DNA from: Candidatus Phyllobacterium onerii
GTDB lineage: Bacteria; Pseudomonadota; Alphaproteobacteria; Rhizobiales; Rhizobiaceae
NCBI RefSeq assembly: GCF_028331445.1
Contig: NZ_JAQMHX010000009.1
Coordinates: forward strand, 62,001-126,000
Direction: 5' to 3'
Length of the DNA stretch: 64,000 nt
The notes under the pieces were generated by a model. The model was not told the DNA's origin and ran no database searches. It saw nothing but the letters and a program-made list of their open reading frames with translations. Positions 1 to 8,057 of this stretch are shown here, piece after piece. The translations under genes and the position numbers were made by a program. Every line of letters begins with the position of its first letter. Position 1 is the stretch's first letter.

Positions 1-289
1 TCATTGCCAGATCACCCCTCGGCGTTGTGTATTCGCCCGCTGCAGTGCGTTCCGCCTCATCGACCTGCTCCAGAATGGCCTTGCTCGCCTCGACATAGGC
101 GCGGCCTGCATCGGTCAGCGAGACATGGCGGCTCGAACGGATAAGCAAACGCGTCTTCAGATGCGCCTCAAGGTCGGAGATTTTGCGACTGACCGTGGCA
201 AGCGGAATCCCAAGGCGGCGCGAAGCGGCGGATAGGCTTTCTGCCTCTATAACAGCAAGAAGCACGGCCATTGCATCCAGACGATCCAT
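1..289 (-). CDS. LysR-family transcriptional regulator, C-terminus cut by window edge
   Basis: Only the first 96 or so residues are present. They begin MDRLDAMAVLLAVIEAES and contain the LysR winged helix-turn-helix (AASRRLGIPLATVSRKISDLE at about residues 21-41) followed by the start of the linker helix. The ligand-binding half lies beyond base 1. It is divergent from the FMN-binding protein at 402, which is the usual LysR arrangement and makes that gene a likely target, although no operator was recognised. The ATG at 289 is the natural LysR start. Family assignment is firm; the effector is unknown. Confidence 0.9.
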   Translation of the reverse strand, partial: MDRLDAMAVLLAVIEAESLSAASRRLGIPLATVSRKISDLEAHLKTRLLIRSSRHVSLTDAGRAYVEASKAILEQVDEAERTAAGEYTTPRGDLAM

Positions 290-401
290 TCAAACCTTCC
301 ACTTTTCGGAATGAAAACTCCAATAACCGATGTCTACAGCAATTTCATGGAAGAAACTATGTTACGCGTTCACGTATCTGAATCCCTCCGAGGAGTTGGT
401 C

Positions 402-1022
402 ATGTCATCCGGACACGCCTTTTCCAGCGACGTCGCTTTCACGCCGACCGTCAAAGCGATCCAGACCCGCAAGGGGTCTCGCCATGGCTATGAGAGCATG
501 GAGCAGCGTGGCTCGTGGCAAACGCGTATTACGCCAGACCTGGCGGATTTCATCCGCAACCAGACCAGTATTTTCTTCGGCACCGCGAATGACGAGGGTC
601 AGCCTTATATTCAGCACCGCGGCGGCCCGCCCGGCTTTCTGCGCGTCATCGACGATACGACCATCGCGTTCGCGGATTTTGCCGGCAATCGGCAGTACAT
701 AACCTCCGGTAATCTCGCGGATAACTCCAAGGCGTTCCTGTTTCTCATCGACTACCGCAATCGCCAGCGGGTGAAACTATGGGGCGAAGCGCGAACTGTC
801 GAAGACGACCCAGATCTCATGCAAAAACTGATGCCGGAGGGCTATCGCGCACGGCCTGAGCAAACGATCTTGTTCACAGTTACTGCGTGGGACATGAACT
901 GCCCGCAGCACATTCCCATGCGTTTCGAGGCCAGCGACGTGGCCGCATTGTTGGCCGAGCGCGACGAGCGTATCAAGGCGCTCGAAGCGGAACTCGCCCG
1001 CTTGCGGAACCCGGCGCTCTAA
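402..1022 (+). CDS. Pyridoxamine 5'-phosphate oxidase-like FMN-binding protein
   Basis: A 206-residue protein of the flavin-reductase/PNPOx-like split-barrel type. It shows the core pattern of the family: FFGTANDEGQPYIQHRGG, then GFLRVIDDTTIAFADFAGN and a later RVKLWGEAR strand. A C-terminal charged coiled coil (ALLAERDERIKALEAEL) ends the protein and may mediate dimerisation. I chose ATG 402 because GGAG lies six bases upstream; an upstream ATG at 330 has no such site. Such proteins bind FMN or F420 and reduce or oxidise small substrates; the substrate here cannot be told. It is divergent from the LysR gene. Confidence 0.8.
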   Translation: MSSGHAFSSDVAFTPTVKAIQTRKGSRHGYESMEQRGSWQTRITPDLADFIRNQTSIFFGTANDEGQPYIQHRGGPPGFLRVIDDTTIAFADFAGNRQYITSGNLADNSKAFLFLIDYRNRQRVKLWGEARTVEDDPDLMQKLMPEGYRARPEQTILFTVTAWDMNCPQHIPMRFEASDVAALLAERDERIKALEAELARLRNPAL

Positions 1023-1032
1023 GGTTTGGGTC

Positions 1033-1293
1033 CTAGTTGTAAGACGCCGGATTACCCGTCTTCAAGCACTCGATCCGGCTTGCCAGGAGTGACGAGAATT
1101 GCGAATTCCCGACCCTCGAACCAATCTCGGCGATTTCGTCGAAGTCGACGTCGAGCAACAAGCCGCGTGCACTCAGCAAGGACATCACGCCTGTGACGAG
1201 CGTGCGTTCTACCGCATAGTCCATATTGAGTTGTGCTATTTCGTCTGACTGTTCTTTGAGAATGCTAAAAAGCTGCCCCAGTTTTTCGTTCAT
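1033..1293 (-). CDS. Hypothetical 86-residue protein
   Basis: An 86-residue ORF, mostly helical by eye, with no signal peptide, membrane segment or recognised motif. It ends ten bases after the convergent gene at 402-1022. No clear ribosome binding site precedes ATG 1293. Coding potential is plausible because residues such as DVDFDEIAEIGSR look protein-like, but I do not recognise the family and it may be lineage-specific. Confidence 0.45.
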   Translation of the reverse strand: MNEKLGQLFSILKEQSDEIAQLNMDYAVERTLVTGVMSLLSARGLLLDVDFDEIAEIGSRVGNSQFSSLLASRIECLKTGNPASYN

Positions 1294-1430
1294 TATTCGG
1301 TGCCCACCACGTAACCCCTGCCTGAATCATTCCAAGATTCTTGACGGAAACGTAATAGACCGTAAGAGCTATTTTATCGTCAGTTTGCTAACCAATGTGA
1401 TTTAGGGCCTCGGGCGACGGGCCATTTTGT

Positions 1431-1706
1431 TCACAGTCCCGGGATCATGGTGCTGGCAATGCTTCCTTCGACATAGATATCCGCTTCCTTGGCTGCCTCG
1501 ATGAACATGGACCGCGCCATGTCGCCGGTCGCACTTCCGTCCATGGCTTCAAGACACGCCAGTTGTGCGAGACCATGCAGTCGTCCGCGTTTGCCGGGCC
1601 ATTCGTTCAAGAGAAATTCTGCAGCCTCCGCGACGGAGGCTATCGTGCGAAGCCTATCGGGAAAAAGCGACTCTACTGTTACAGATCTGAAGTGAACGTT
1701 TTCCAT
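1431..1706 (-). CDS. DUF982 domain protein
   Basis: A 91-residue protein with the DUF982 pattern seen in many small rhizobial proteins: RTIASVAEAAEFLLNEWPGK, then a helix with the cysteine in AQLACLEAMDG, then a helix ending IEAAKEADIYV. The function of DUF982 is not known. I prefer ATG 1706 (MENVHFRSV), where the domain begins; the reading frame stays open to 1832 with other possible starts. Bases 1294-1430 between this gene and the previous one hold no recognised signal. Confidence 0.7.
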   Translation of the reverse strand: MENVHFRSVTVESLFPDRLRTIASVAEAAEFLLNEWPGKRGRLHGLAQLACLEAMDGSATGDMARSMFIEAAKEADIYVEGSIASTMIPGL

Positions 1707-1904
1707 GGTGCTAGAACGCAAGGGCTCAAATTTAGGTTCCCGTTTCAAAACTTGCATCCTTGTAGCTAGTTGAACTTCGCCGTGCATTGCCTGTTTACTT
1801 CGGCGACCATGTGCTACGTTCGCTGAAATCAAATTGGATACATTCGCCTGGTTCGCGCGGCGAATAGGCGAAGACCTTCAAATCACGACCAAGGGAGAAA
1901 CGCG

Positions 1905-2564
1905 ATGGGCCTTCGCATTAATGACACTGCACCGGATTTCACTGCTGAAACCACGCAGGGCGAAATCCATTTCCACGACTGGATCGGCGGTAGCTATGCC
2001 GTGTTGTTCAGTCATCCGAAGAATTTCACGCCAGTCTGCACGACCGAGCTTGGCTACATGGCCGGACTTGCTCCGGAGTTCGCCAAACGCAATGCCAAGA
2101 TCATCGGCATTTCGGTCGATCCTGTCGAAAACCACGACAAGTGGAAGGCGGATATCAAGACGGCAACTGGGCATGAGGTCGACTACCCCCTCATCGGCGA
2201 CAGGGATCTGAAGGTCGCGAAACTGTATGACATGCTGCCCGCGGAAGCCGGCGATACGTCCGAGGGCCGCACACCCGCCGACAACGCCACCGTACGCTCC
2301 GTCTTCGTCATTGGTCCGGACAAGAAGGTGAAGATGACCCTCACCTATCCGATGACCACGGGCCGTAACTTCGACGAGATCCTGCGCGCAATCGACAGCA
2401 TCCAGCTCACCGCGAAACACCAGGTTGCGACACCGGCCCAGTGGAAGCAGGGTGAGGATGTCATCATCACCGCAGCGGTTTCGGATGAGGACGCGAACCA
2501 GCGTTTCGGCGGCTTCGAGCGTGTGTTGCCCTACTTGCGCAAGACCAAGCAGCCAAGCGCCTGA
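1905..2564 (+). CDS. 1-Cys peroxiredoxin (Prx6 family)
   Basis: A 219-residue cytosolic thiol peroxidase that would reduce hydrogen peroxide and alkyl hydroperoxides. The peroxidatic cysteine is C45 in NFTPVCTTELG, which is the Prx6-type PVCTTE motif rather than the 2-Cys VCPTE motif. The long C-terminal dimerisation arm (QWKQGEDVIITAAVSDEDA) is also typical of 1-Cys enzymes, and the length is normal for the group. GGGAG lies eight bases before ATG 1905. It is monocistronic, with a strong terminator just downstream. Confidence 0.93.
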   Translation: MGLRINDTAPDFTAETTQGEIHFHDWIGGSYAVLFSHPKNFTPVCTTELGYMAGLAPEFAKRNAKIIGISVDPVENHDKWKADIKTATGHEVDYPLIGDRDLKVAKLYDMLPAEAGDTSEGRTPADNATVRSVFVIGPDKKVKMTLTYPMTTGRNFDEILRAIDSIQLTAKHQVATPAQWKQGEDVIITAAVSDEDANQRFGGFERVLPYLRKTKQPSA

Positions 2565-2574
2565 ACGATACGAC

Positions 2575-2609
2575 ATGAAACCCGCCCTGACCGGCGGGTT
2601 TCATTTTTC
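2575..2609 (+). terminator. Rho-independent terminator of the peroxiredoxin gene
   Basis: A perfect 12-bp stem, ATGAAACCCGCC (2575-2586) pairing with 2593-2604, encloses a six-base loop and runs into a T tract. It starts 10 bases after the peroxiredoxin stop and could also serve the convergent lipoprotein gene. Confidence 0.92.
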
Positions 2610-2622
2610 TATCACGTTGTTC

Positions 2623-3201
2623 CTATTGTAATCCGCAACTCGCTAGCTGCGCGGCATAGGTACCAGCCACAGTGGCAGTCCGCCGCGCGGTTCGATCGAT
2701 GCCCGGCTTGCTCCGCCACGTTCCACGCGCATAGTCATTCGGCCCTGCATAGTAAGCGGCGTAGAGATTATAGGCATCGTTGAGCGGAATGCCGTTCAGC
2801 AGATGGCTTCTTGCGTGGTACCATCCAATGAAACGCACGGCGTCGCTGAAATCCGTTCGCCGGGCTGTCCAGCGTCCGGTTTCCCTCTGATAGTCTGCCC
2901 AGGTCCCATCCAGAGCCTGCGAATACCCATATGCGGTGGATGGCCGTGACCATGGAATAAAGCCGAACAATTTTGTACGCGGCGGCTTGACCCGGGCCTG
3001 ATAGCCGGATTCCGTATAGATCGTCGCCATGAGGATGGGAACCGGCACGCCATATTCCGTCTCGACGCTCTTGGCCTGCTTGTACCAATTGTTGAAGAAG
3101 CCGTCTCTCTGATCGAACACGGCACAGACATTGCTGGTCTGGGTTGGCGCTGTGGCGCAGCCTGTGAGCAACAACAACGCGATGAACATGATGCGGCGCA
3201 T
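2623..3201 (-). CDS. Transglycosylase-SLT-type lipoprotein
   Basis: A 192-residue predicted lipoprotein. The N-terminus has a signal peptide ending in the lipobox LLTGC (Cys at residue 15). The body resembles the lytic transglycosylase SLT fold: VPVPILMATIYTESGY carries the likely catalytic glutamate, followed by AYGYSQALDGTW and NLYAAYYAGPNDYARG. It would cleave peptidoglycan glycan strands at the outer membrane face. It is a single gene, convergent with the peroxiredoxin. Family assignment is good; exact cleavage activity is inferred. Confidence 0.85.
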   Translation of the reverse strand: MRRIMFIALLLLTGCATAPTQTSNVCAVFDQRDGFFNNWYKQAKSVETEYGVPVPILMATIYTESGYQARVKPPRTKLFGFIPWSRPSTAYGYSQALDGTWADYQRETGRWTARRTDFSDAVRFIGWYHARSHLLNGIPLNDAYNLYAAYYAGPNDYARGTWRSKPGIDRTARRTATVAGTYAAQLASCGLQ

Positions 3202-3412
3202 GGGCGAGTCCTTGGTCTAGATCCCTTCACCTATTCCGCAATTCCTAACGACTGGTTACCGGTTAATTGATTCGTAATCTCCTCCTTAAAATTTGATTAA
3301 AGATCGATTTGGCACTGCGCGGCTTCGCCTCTTGACCCGTCAATTAATACCGTCATACAATACTACGATGCGCGACAAACATCTCCATCCATGCTGAAGC
3401 GGAACAATTACC

Positions 3413-4240
3413 ATGAGCGATTTGATGCCCACTCAAACGATAGGCTTTGCGGAAACCCGCGACGGGATAAGGCTTTCCTATCGCATCGTCCCGGGGAACG
3501 GCGAAGGCCGCTGCGTTCTCATTCATTCGCTGGCCATGGACAAGTTTTTCTGGGAGCCAACCGCGGCGGCACTCGCCGGTGCATCCGAGGTTCTCATTTA
3601 TGACTGCCGCGGTCACGGCGTTTCCGGCAAACCGGCAGGCCCCTACAGCACTGCGCAATTCGCCGATGATCTCGCCGATCTCATGAACCATGTCGGCTGG
3701 TCATCGGCCGTCGTCGCCGGTGCGTCGATGGGTGGCTGCATCGCCCTTGCCTTTGCCGCAGCCTATCCTGAGCGTGTCAACGCTCTTGGTCTCTTCGACA
3801 CCACGGCCTGGTACGGAGAAAATGCTCCCGCAGCCTGGGCTGAACGCGCTGAAAAAGCCAGGAACGAAGGCCTGAAGGCGCTTGTCGGTTTCCAGAAGAC
3901 GCGCTGGTTCAGCGATGGCTTTCACGAGGCAAATCCGGACGTGGTGGAAGCCGCTGTCTCGACCTTCCTCGCCAATGAAATCGACGCCTATGTCGCGACC
4001 TGCAACATGCTCGGTGCAGCCGACCTGCGCGAAGCATTGCCGAAGTTTGACTTCCCTTGCCGCGTTCTTGTCGGAACCGAGGATTATGCGACGCCGCCGG
4101 AAATGGCGCGTGTGCTCGCAGATAACATTCCCGGCGCTACGCTGACGATCCTCGAGGGCGCCCGCCATTTTACCCCGCTGGAAGTACCGGCCATCATCGC
4201 CGGCAATCTGCAGCTGCTGATCGAGGCCGCCAAGGCCTGA
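3413..4240 (+). CDS. Alpha/beta hydrolase (enol-lactonase / deformylase-like)
   Basis: A 275-residue cytosolic alpha/beta hydrolase. The nucleophile elbow is GASMGG with Ser105, the oxyanion region is HSLAMDKFFWEP, the acid is the Asp of VGTEDYATPP and the histidine is in GARHFTPLE. Overall shape matches PcaD-like 3-oxoadipate enol-lactonases and the NicD-type N-formylmaleamate deformylases. It is convergent with the amidohydrolase at 4281-5027, and that pairing recalls late steps of pyridine carboxylate breakdown. That link is inference from context; substrate specificity is not visible. Confidence 0.85.
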   Translation: MSDLMPTQTIGFAETRDGIRLSYRIVPGNGEGRCVLIHSLAMDKFFWEPTAAALAGASEVLIYDCRGHGVSGKPAGPYSTAQFADDLADLMNHVGWSSAVVAGASMGGCIALAFAAAYPERVNALGLFDTTAWYGENAPAAWAERAEKARNEGLKALVGFQKTRWFSDGFHEANPDVVEAAVSTFLANEIDAYVATCNMLGAADLREALPKFDFPCRVLVGTEDYATPPEMARVLADNIPGATLTILEGARHFTPLEVPAIIAGNLQLLIEAAKA

Positions 4241-4252
4241 GGGGATATAAAG

Positions 4253-4276
4253 GACGGCGCGATCACTCGCGCCGTC
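4253..4276. terminator. Bidirectional hairpin between convergent genes
   Basis: GACGGCGCG (4253-4261) pairs perfectly with 4268-4276 across a six-base loop, placed between the stops of the hydrolase (4240) and the amidohydrolase (4281). No long T tract follows, as is common for terminators in this group. Confidence 0.65.
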
Positions 4277-4280
4277 TGAC

Positions 4281-5027
4281 TTATTCCGCCGCCTTTTGGC
4301 TGGCACCACGCGGCAGATTGTACATGCCGCGCGGCAGTCGTGACAGAAATTCGATGACTTCGCTGCTGTCGATGACATCTGCATACTTGGCGTTCATGTC
4401 GCACAGCGTCATGGCGTGGCTCGCCTCGGAACGCTCAAAGCACCCGTCTTCGACCATCGTCACCCGTAGATTATAGCTGAAGGCATCGACCACCGTCGCG
4501 CGCACACAGCCGCTGGTTGCGGTTCCAGCAACGATGACACTGTCACAGCCGAGCAGCGTCAAATAGCTGATGAGGTTGGTACCGTGGAAAGCGCTGGGCT
4601 TCTGCTTGTAGATGACAACGTCGCTCGGTTCGGGCGCGATCTGCGGCATGATCTCGTTGCCGTCACGATTGCTGCCGCCAGGTTTTTCACCGCTGCGTTC
4701 ATTCTTCCAGGCCCAGCTGCCCGCGTCCCAATTGTCGGAGCGTCGCACTCCGGTCGTATAGATCACCGGGACTTCGCGGTCGCGGGCTGTTCCAATCAGG
4801 TTCTGCAGAACAGGCAGGGCATCCCAGGCGGCTTCGCCACCCGACTGGCGCCAGCGTTTGACCGATTCAAGCAGCGGCTCCCGCTTGTCGCCGCAGAACG
4901 CGTAGTTGACGTCGACGATCAGCAGCGCCGGTCGCTTGCCAAAGCCTGCCCGCGCGCCATATCCGGCTAGCTTGAACACTTCCTTGTCGCGCTCCGTCAG
5001 GAATTTGTCCCAAATTCGCTCTGCCAT
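4281..5027 (-). CDS. Isochorismatase-family amidohydrolase (N-carbamoylsarcosine amidase / maleamate amidase type)
   Basis: A 248-residue cysteine hydrolase. The family triad is visible as Asp39 in ALLIVDVNYAF, Lys143 in KQKPSAFHGT and Cys174 in AGTATSGCVRAT, so it is an amidase-type member rather than a degenerate one. ATG 5027 is chosen because GGAGGA lies just upstream; the open frame to 5198 has no such site. Relatives hydrolyse N-carbamoylsarcosine or maleamate. The gene is divergent from the ABC importer at 5262, and shares its intergenic region with a palindrome at 5165-5181. The substrate is not determined. Confidence 0.88.
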   Translation of the reverse strand: MAERIWDKFLTERDKEVFKLAGYGARAGFGKRPALLIVDVNYAFCGDKREPLLESVKRWRQSGGEAAWDALPVLQNLIGTARDREVPVIYTTGVRRSDNWDAGSWAWKNERSGEKPGGSNRDGNEIMPQIAPEPSDVVIYKQKPSAFHGTNLISYLTLLGCDSVIVAGTATSGCVRATVVDAFSYNLRVTMVEDGCFERSEASHAMTLCDMNAKYADVIDSSEVIEFLSRLPRGMYNLPRGASQKAAE

Positions 5028-5164
5028 TGTGTCTATCCTCCATCCTCTGAAAATCACCGGAAAACCATGCCATGGCGTCGCCGATCGGATGAAAACACGC
5101 TTCCGTGTACCCTCCTTCCGACAAAAAGATGCCTTGGCGACTTGACTTCTCCCACAAATTTGTT

Positions 5165-5181
5165 TGTATGGCAAACATACA
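5165..5181. promoter_or_regulatory. Palindrome in the divergent amidohydrolase/ABC importer promoter
   Basis: TGTATG-N5-CATACA is a perfect inverted repeat in the 234-bp gap between divergent genes. The string TGTATGGCA recurs as TGTATGACA at 14494 in the divergent promoter of the Mo-hydroxylase and UbiD genes, so both may bind the same regulator, possibly the GntR/FCD protein at 16381. Confidence 0.4.
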
Positions 5182-5261
5182 TTATAACAGAATGACAAGA
5201 GAAATTAAGCCAACTGCATTTGCGTGAATGCCCGGCACGGGCGCCCTTGGAGGAGGAACTC

Positions 5262-6257
5262 ATGATTCACAAGTCTCTTAAAACCCGTTTTGCCTGCGCT
5301 TTCGCCGGTGTGATCCTTGCGTCAACCGCAATGACGTCGATAGCCAGCGCTCAAGAGGCGTGGCGCCACGGCATCGTTGAAGCCAAGGGCGATTCCGGTT
5401 TCCTCTTTCAAGCTGCAGAAGGCGGCTTCGATGACAAGCACGGCATCAACATCGACATGGTGCAATTCACCGGTGGTCCAACTGCGTTGAAGGCGCTCAT
5501 CGCCGGCGATCTCGACAGTTTCGAGGCGAGCCCCGTTATCGCGCTCTCCGCATTGCATCAGGGCGCCGACGTCAAGATCATCGGCTGCGACTGGCCCGGC
5601 ATGACCTATACGGTCTTTTCCGGTAAAGACATCGCGAGTGCGGCTGATCTCAAAGGCAAGACGGTCGGCGTTTCTGCGCCTGGCTCGCTTCCCGATATTT
5701 TCACCCGCCTCGCGCTTGAAGCGTCCGGCCTTGCCAATACGGACGTAACGTTTGCCAATGCCGGCGGCAGCGCCGATCGCGTCAAGGCAGTTGGCGGCGG
5801 CGTCGTTGCTGCTGCTGCCAGCTCAAGCGAATTTGCCGTCGATGCAGACGCCTTGAACGTCAAGCCGCTTTTGAAGGGTGTCGAGGTTACACCGCAGTTC
5901 CTCAAGGTGTGCATCATGACCACCGGCAAGAAGATCGCCGAGCGCCGCGAAGCGATGACCAATTTCCTCGCCGCCGAGATGGAAGGCCTCGCTCATGCGA
6001 TTGCCAACAAGGACGCAATGCTCGAGGTTGCACGCAAGGTCGGTCACCTGCCCGAGGACGACAAGACCGCCGAGTTCATTTACAATGAAGCTATCGAATA
6101 CAAGGCGATCAATGCGGATCTGGCCATCCCCTTGGACAAGCTGCAGTGGGTTGACGATGAGATGGTCAAGCTCAAGTTCCTCGACGGCAACGCCGATACC
6201 AAGAAGTTCGTCGATGACAGCGTGCGCACCGAGGCTCTCGCACGCGTCAAGAAATAA
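5262..6257 (+). CDS. ABC transporter substrate-binding protein, NitT/TauT (NMT1/SsuA-like) family
   Basis: A 331-residue periplasmic binding protein. Residues 1-30 form a Sec signal peptide ending ASA before QEAW. The mature part has the SsuA/NMT1 pattern: GFDDKHGINIDMVQFTGG, DLDSFEASPVIALSALHQGA, and DLKGKTVGVSAPGSLPD. ATG 5262 has a very strong GGAGGAGG site; the longer open frame upstream is not needed. It is the first gene of a three-gene importer with the ATPase and permease that follow. Family members carry sulfonates, nitrate, riboflavin precursors or aromatic acids. Context suggests an aromatic acid, which is inference. Confidence 0.9.
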   Translation: MIHKSLKTRFACAFAGVILASTAMTSIASAQEAWRHGIVEAKGDSGFLFQAAEGGFDDKHGINIDMVQFTGGPTALKALIAGDLDSFEASPVIALSALHQGADVKIIGCDWPGMTYTVFSGKDIASAADLKGKTVGVSAPGSLPDIFTRLALEASGLANTDVTFANAGGSADRVKAVGGGVVAAAASSSEFAVDADALNVKPLLKGVEVTPQFLKVCIMTTGKKIAERREAMTNFLAAEMEGLAHAIANKDAMLEVARKVGHLPEDDKTAEFIYNEAIEYKAINADLAIPLDKLQWVDDEMVKLKFLDGNADTKKFVDDSVRTEALARVKK

Positions 6258-6269
6258 CTGGAAAAGAAT

Positions 6270-7031
6270 ATGGCCCATCTGGAAGTACAGAACATCACCA
6301 AGTCCTTTGGCACGCATCATGCCCTGGACGGTGTCTCCTTCAATGTCGAAAAGGGTGACGTCGTTGCCCTGATCGGCCCAAGCGGATGCGGCAAGACGAC
6401 CGCCCTGCGCATTATCATGGGCCTTGAGACAGCCACGTCCGGGCAGGTCAAAGTCGCCGGGCGTCCTGTCTCCGGCTGTGGTCACGACCGCGGCATGGTG
6501 TTCCAGCATGCCGAATTGCTGCCTTGGCGCAATACGCTCAGCAATATCGGCTATGGGCTGGAGATGAAGGGCATGAAGGAGCCTGAACTTTCCCGGACGG
6601 CCATGCATTATCTGGAACTGGTCGGTCTGACCCTGGCAAAGGACAGACGCCCTCACCAGCTTTCCGGCGGCATGAAACAGCGCGTGGGTATTGCTCGCGC
6701 GCTGGCGATCGATCCCGAAGTCCTTCTGATGGACGAGCCTTTCGGCGCGCTGGATTCACAAACGCGTGAGGGGCTTCATGGCGAACTGCTTTCCATCCAT
6801 GCCAAGACCCAGAAGACGATCATTTTCGTGACCCATGATCTCGACGAAGCGGTGATGCTCGCAGACCGCGTTGCGGTCATGCATGGCGGCAAGATAAGCC
6901 AGATCATTCCGATCGAACTGGAGCGCCCGCGCCTCGATATGCGCGCCATCCGCACTTCGGCGGAATATTCCAAGAAACGCACGCTGATCTGGGAAGCCCT
7001 GCACGATGCGGGCGTTTCGGCTGCAGCCTAA
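6270..7031 (+). CDS. ABC transporter ATP-binding protein (NitT/TauT type)
   Basis: A 253-residue cytosolic ATPase. Walker A is GPSGCGKT at residues 36-43, the signature is LSGGMKQR near residue 131 and Walker B is [12 protein letters not shown]. The Q-loop region reads [11 protein letters not shown], typical of the SsuB/TauB branch. It starts 12 bases after the binding protein and ends 9 bases before the permease, so the three are one operon. Confidence 0.95.
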   Translation: MAHLEVQNITKSFGTHHALDGVSFNVEKGDVVALIGPSGCGKTTALRIIMGLETATSGQVKVAGRPVSGCGHDRGMVFQHAELLPWRNTLSNIGYGLEMKGMKEPELSRTAMHYLELVGLTLAKDRRPHQLSGGMKQRVGIARALAIDPEVLLMDEPFGALDSQTREGLHGELLSIHAKTQKTIIFVTHDLDEAVMLADRVAVMHGGKISQIIPIELERPRLDMRAIRTSAEYSKKRTLIWEALHDAGVSAAA

Positions 7032-7040
7032 GGAAAGACT

Positions 7041-7877
7041 ATGACGACAGACGCAGAAATACAGGCGCCAGCCCGCGTGGAGCGCCGCACAGGTCAGGCA
7101 AGCTGGACAACCACTGTACCGGCGTGGGTGATCACCACCATATCGGTCGCCGTAGCGACTGGTCTCTGGGAGTTCTTCGGCCGCGACGTCAACCCGTTGC
7201 TTGGCACCTACCCCAGCGCCATCATCAAGGCATTCTTCTCGATGCTGCAGACCGGCCGCCTGCAGGACGCGCTCATTCAAAGCAGCCAGCCATTCATCGT
7301 TGGTTATATCGTCGCTGCGATCGTCGGTATCCCGGTCGGTCTTCTCCTCGGCCGATACCGCATTCTCGAGTCCGCCCTGGGCATCTATGTCACCGCTGGC
7401 TATGCCACCCCGCTGATTGCCCTTGTTCCCTTGCTGATCCTGTGGTTCGGTCTTGGCTTCATGGTCAAGGCCGTTGTGGTTTTCCTCCTCTCCTTCTTCC
7501 CGATCTGCATCAACACGTGGTTCGGTGTGAAGGCCGTGCCGAAAACCATGATCGAGGTCGGCACCGCCTTCTGCGCCTCGCAGACGGCCATCATGCGCGG
7601 CATCATTCTGCCGGCAACAATCCCTTACATCATGGCAGGTCTGCGTCTCGGTATCGGCAAGGCGGTCATCGGTATCGTCATCGCCGAGTTCCTCACCGCG
7701 ATCTCCGGCCTCGGCGGCATCATCATCACTTCGGCCAATAGTTTCCGCACCGCAGAGATGTTCGTGCCCGTCATTCTGATCATGGTGCTCGCCGTGGCCT
7801 TGACCGCGCTGGTCGGATGGCTGGAAAAATACGTTGCCCCGTGGCAGAGCGAAATCACCGGCCACGACAGCGTCTGA
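7041..7877 (+). CDS. ABC transporter permease (NitT/TauT type)
   Basis: A 278-residue inner membrane protein with about six hydrophobic segments and the EAA-like loop EVGTAFCASQTAIMRGIILPATIPYI, characteristic of SsuC/TauC permeases. It completes the importer begun at 5262 and is followed by a terminator at 7905, which closes the operon. The N-terminal 25 residues are polar and cytoplasmic. Confidence 0.93.
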   Translation: MTTDAEIQAPARVERRTGQASWTTTVPAWVITTISVAVATGLWEFFGRDVNPLLGTYPSAIIKAFFSMLQTGRLQDALIQSSQPFIVGYIVAAIVGIPVGLLLGRYRILESALGIYVTAGYATPLIALVPLLILWFGLGFMVKAVVVFLLSFFPICINTWFGVKAVPKTMIEVGTAFCASQTAIMRGIILPATIPYIMAGLRLGIGKAVIGIVIAEFLTAISGLGGIIITSANSFRTAEMFVPVILIMVLAVALTALVGWLEKYVAPWQSEITGHDSV

Positions 7878-7904
7878 AACGACAAGGTCCATCGCTTATT
7901 GAAG

Positions 7905-7937
7905 AATCCGCTGCGGGCAACCGCGGCGGTTCTTTTT
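7905..7937 (+). terminator. Terminator of the NitT/TauT importer operon
   Basis: A GC-rich stem of about nine pairs (CCGCTGCGG with CCGCGGCGG, one G-T pair) with a short loop, followed by TTCTTTTTG. It lies 28 bases after the permease stop. Confidence 0.8.
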
Positions 7938-7957
7938 GCTTTGACCGATTTAATAAT

Positions 7958-8057
7958 ATGTCGATATAAATTGATTTTGTCGACATAATAGGGCATCGTG
8001 TCGACCCAATCGACATGTAACAATGATACGTCGATGAAAACCGAGAACATCGACATG
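7958..8057. promoter_or_regulatory. Symmetric six-site operator array upstream of the Fic gene
   Basis: Six TCGA-centred boxes (TGTCGAT/TGTCGAC and complements) lie at 7961, 7980, 8001, 8010, 8031 and 8050. The spacings are 19, 21, 9, 21 and 19 bases, so the whole array is mirror-symmetric about 8007 and stays close to whole helical turns. The last box touches the Fic start codon. This is most easily read as a cooperative repressor site. Confidence 0.6.

Noticed and set aside
3413-5027. Naming the hydrolase and amidase nicD and nicF
   Set aside because: The families fit, but no nicC, nicX or nicE partner is in the window and the two genes are convergent, so gene names would be over-claimed.
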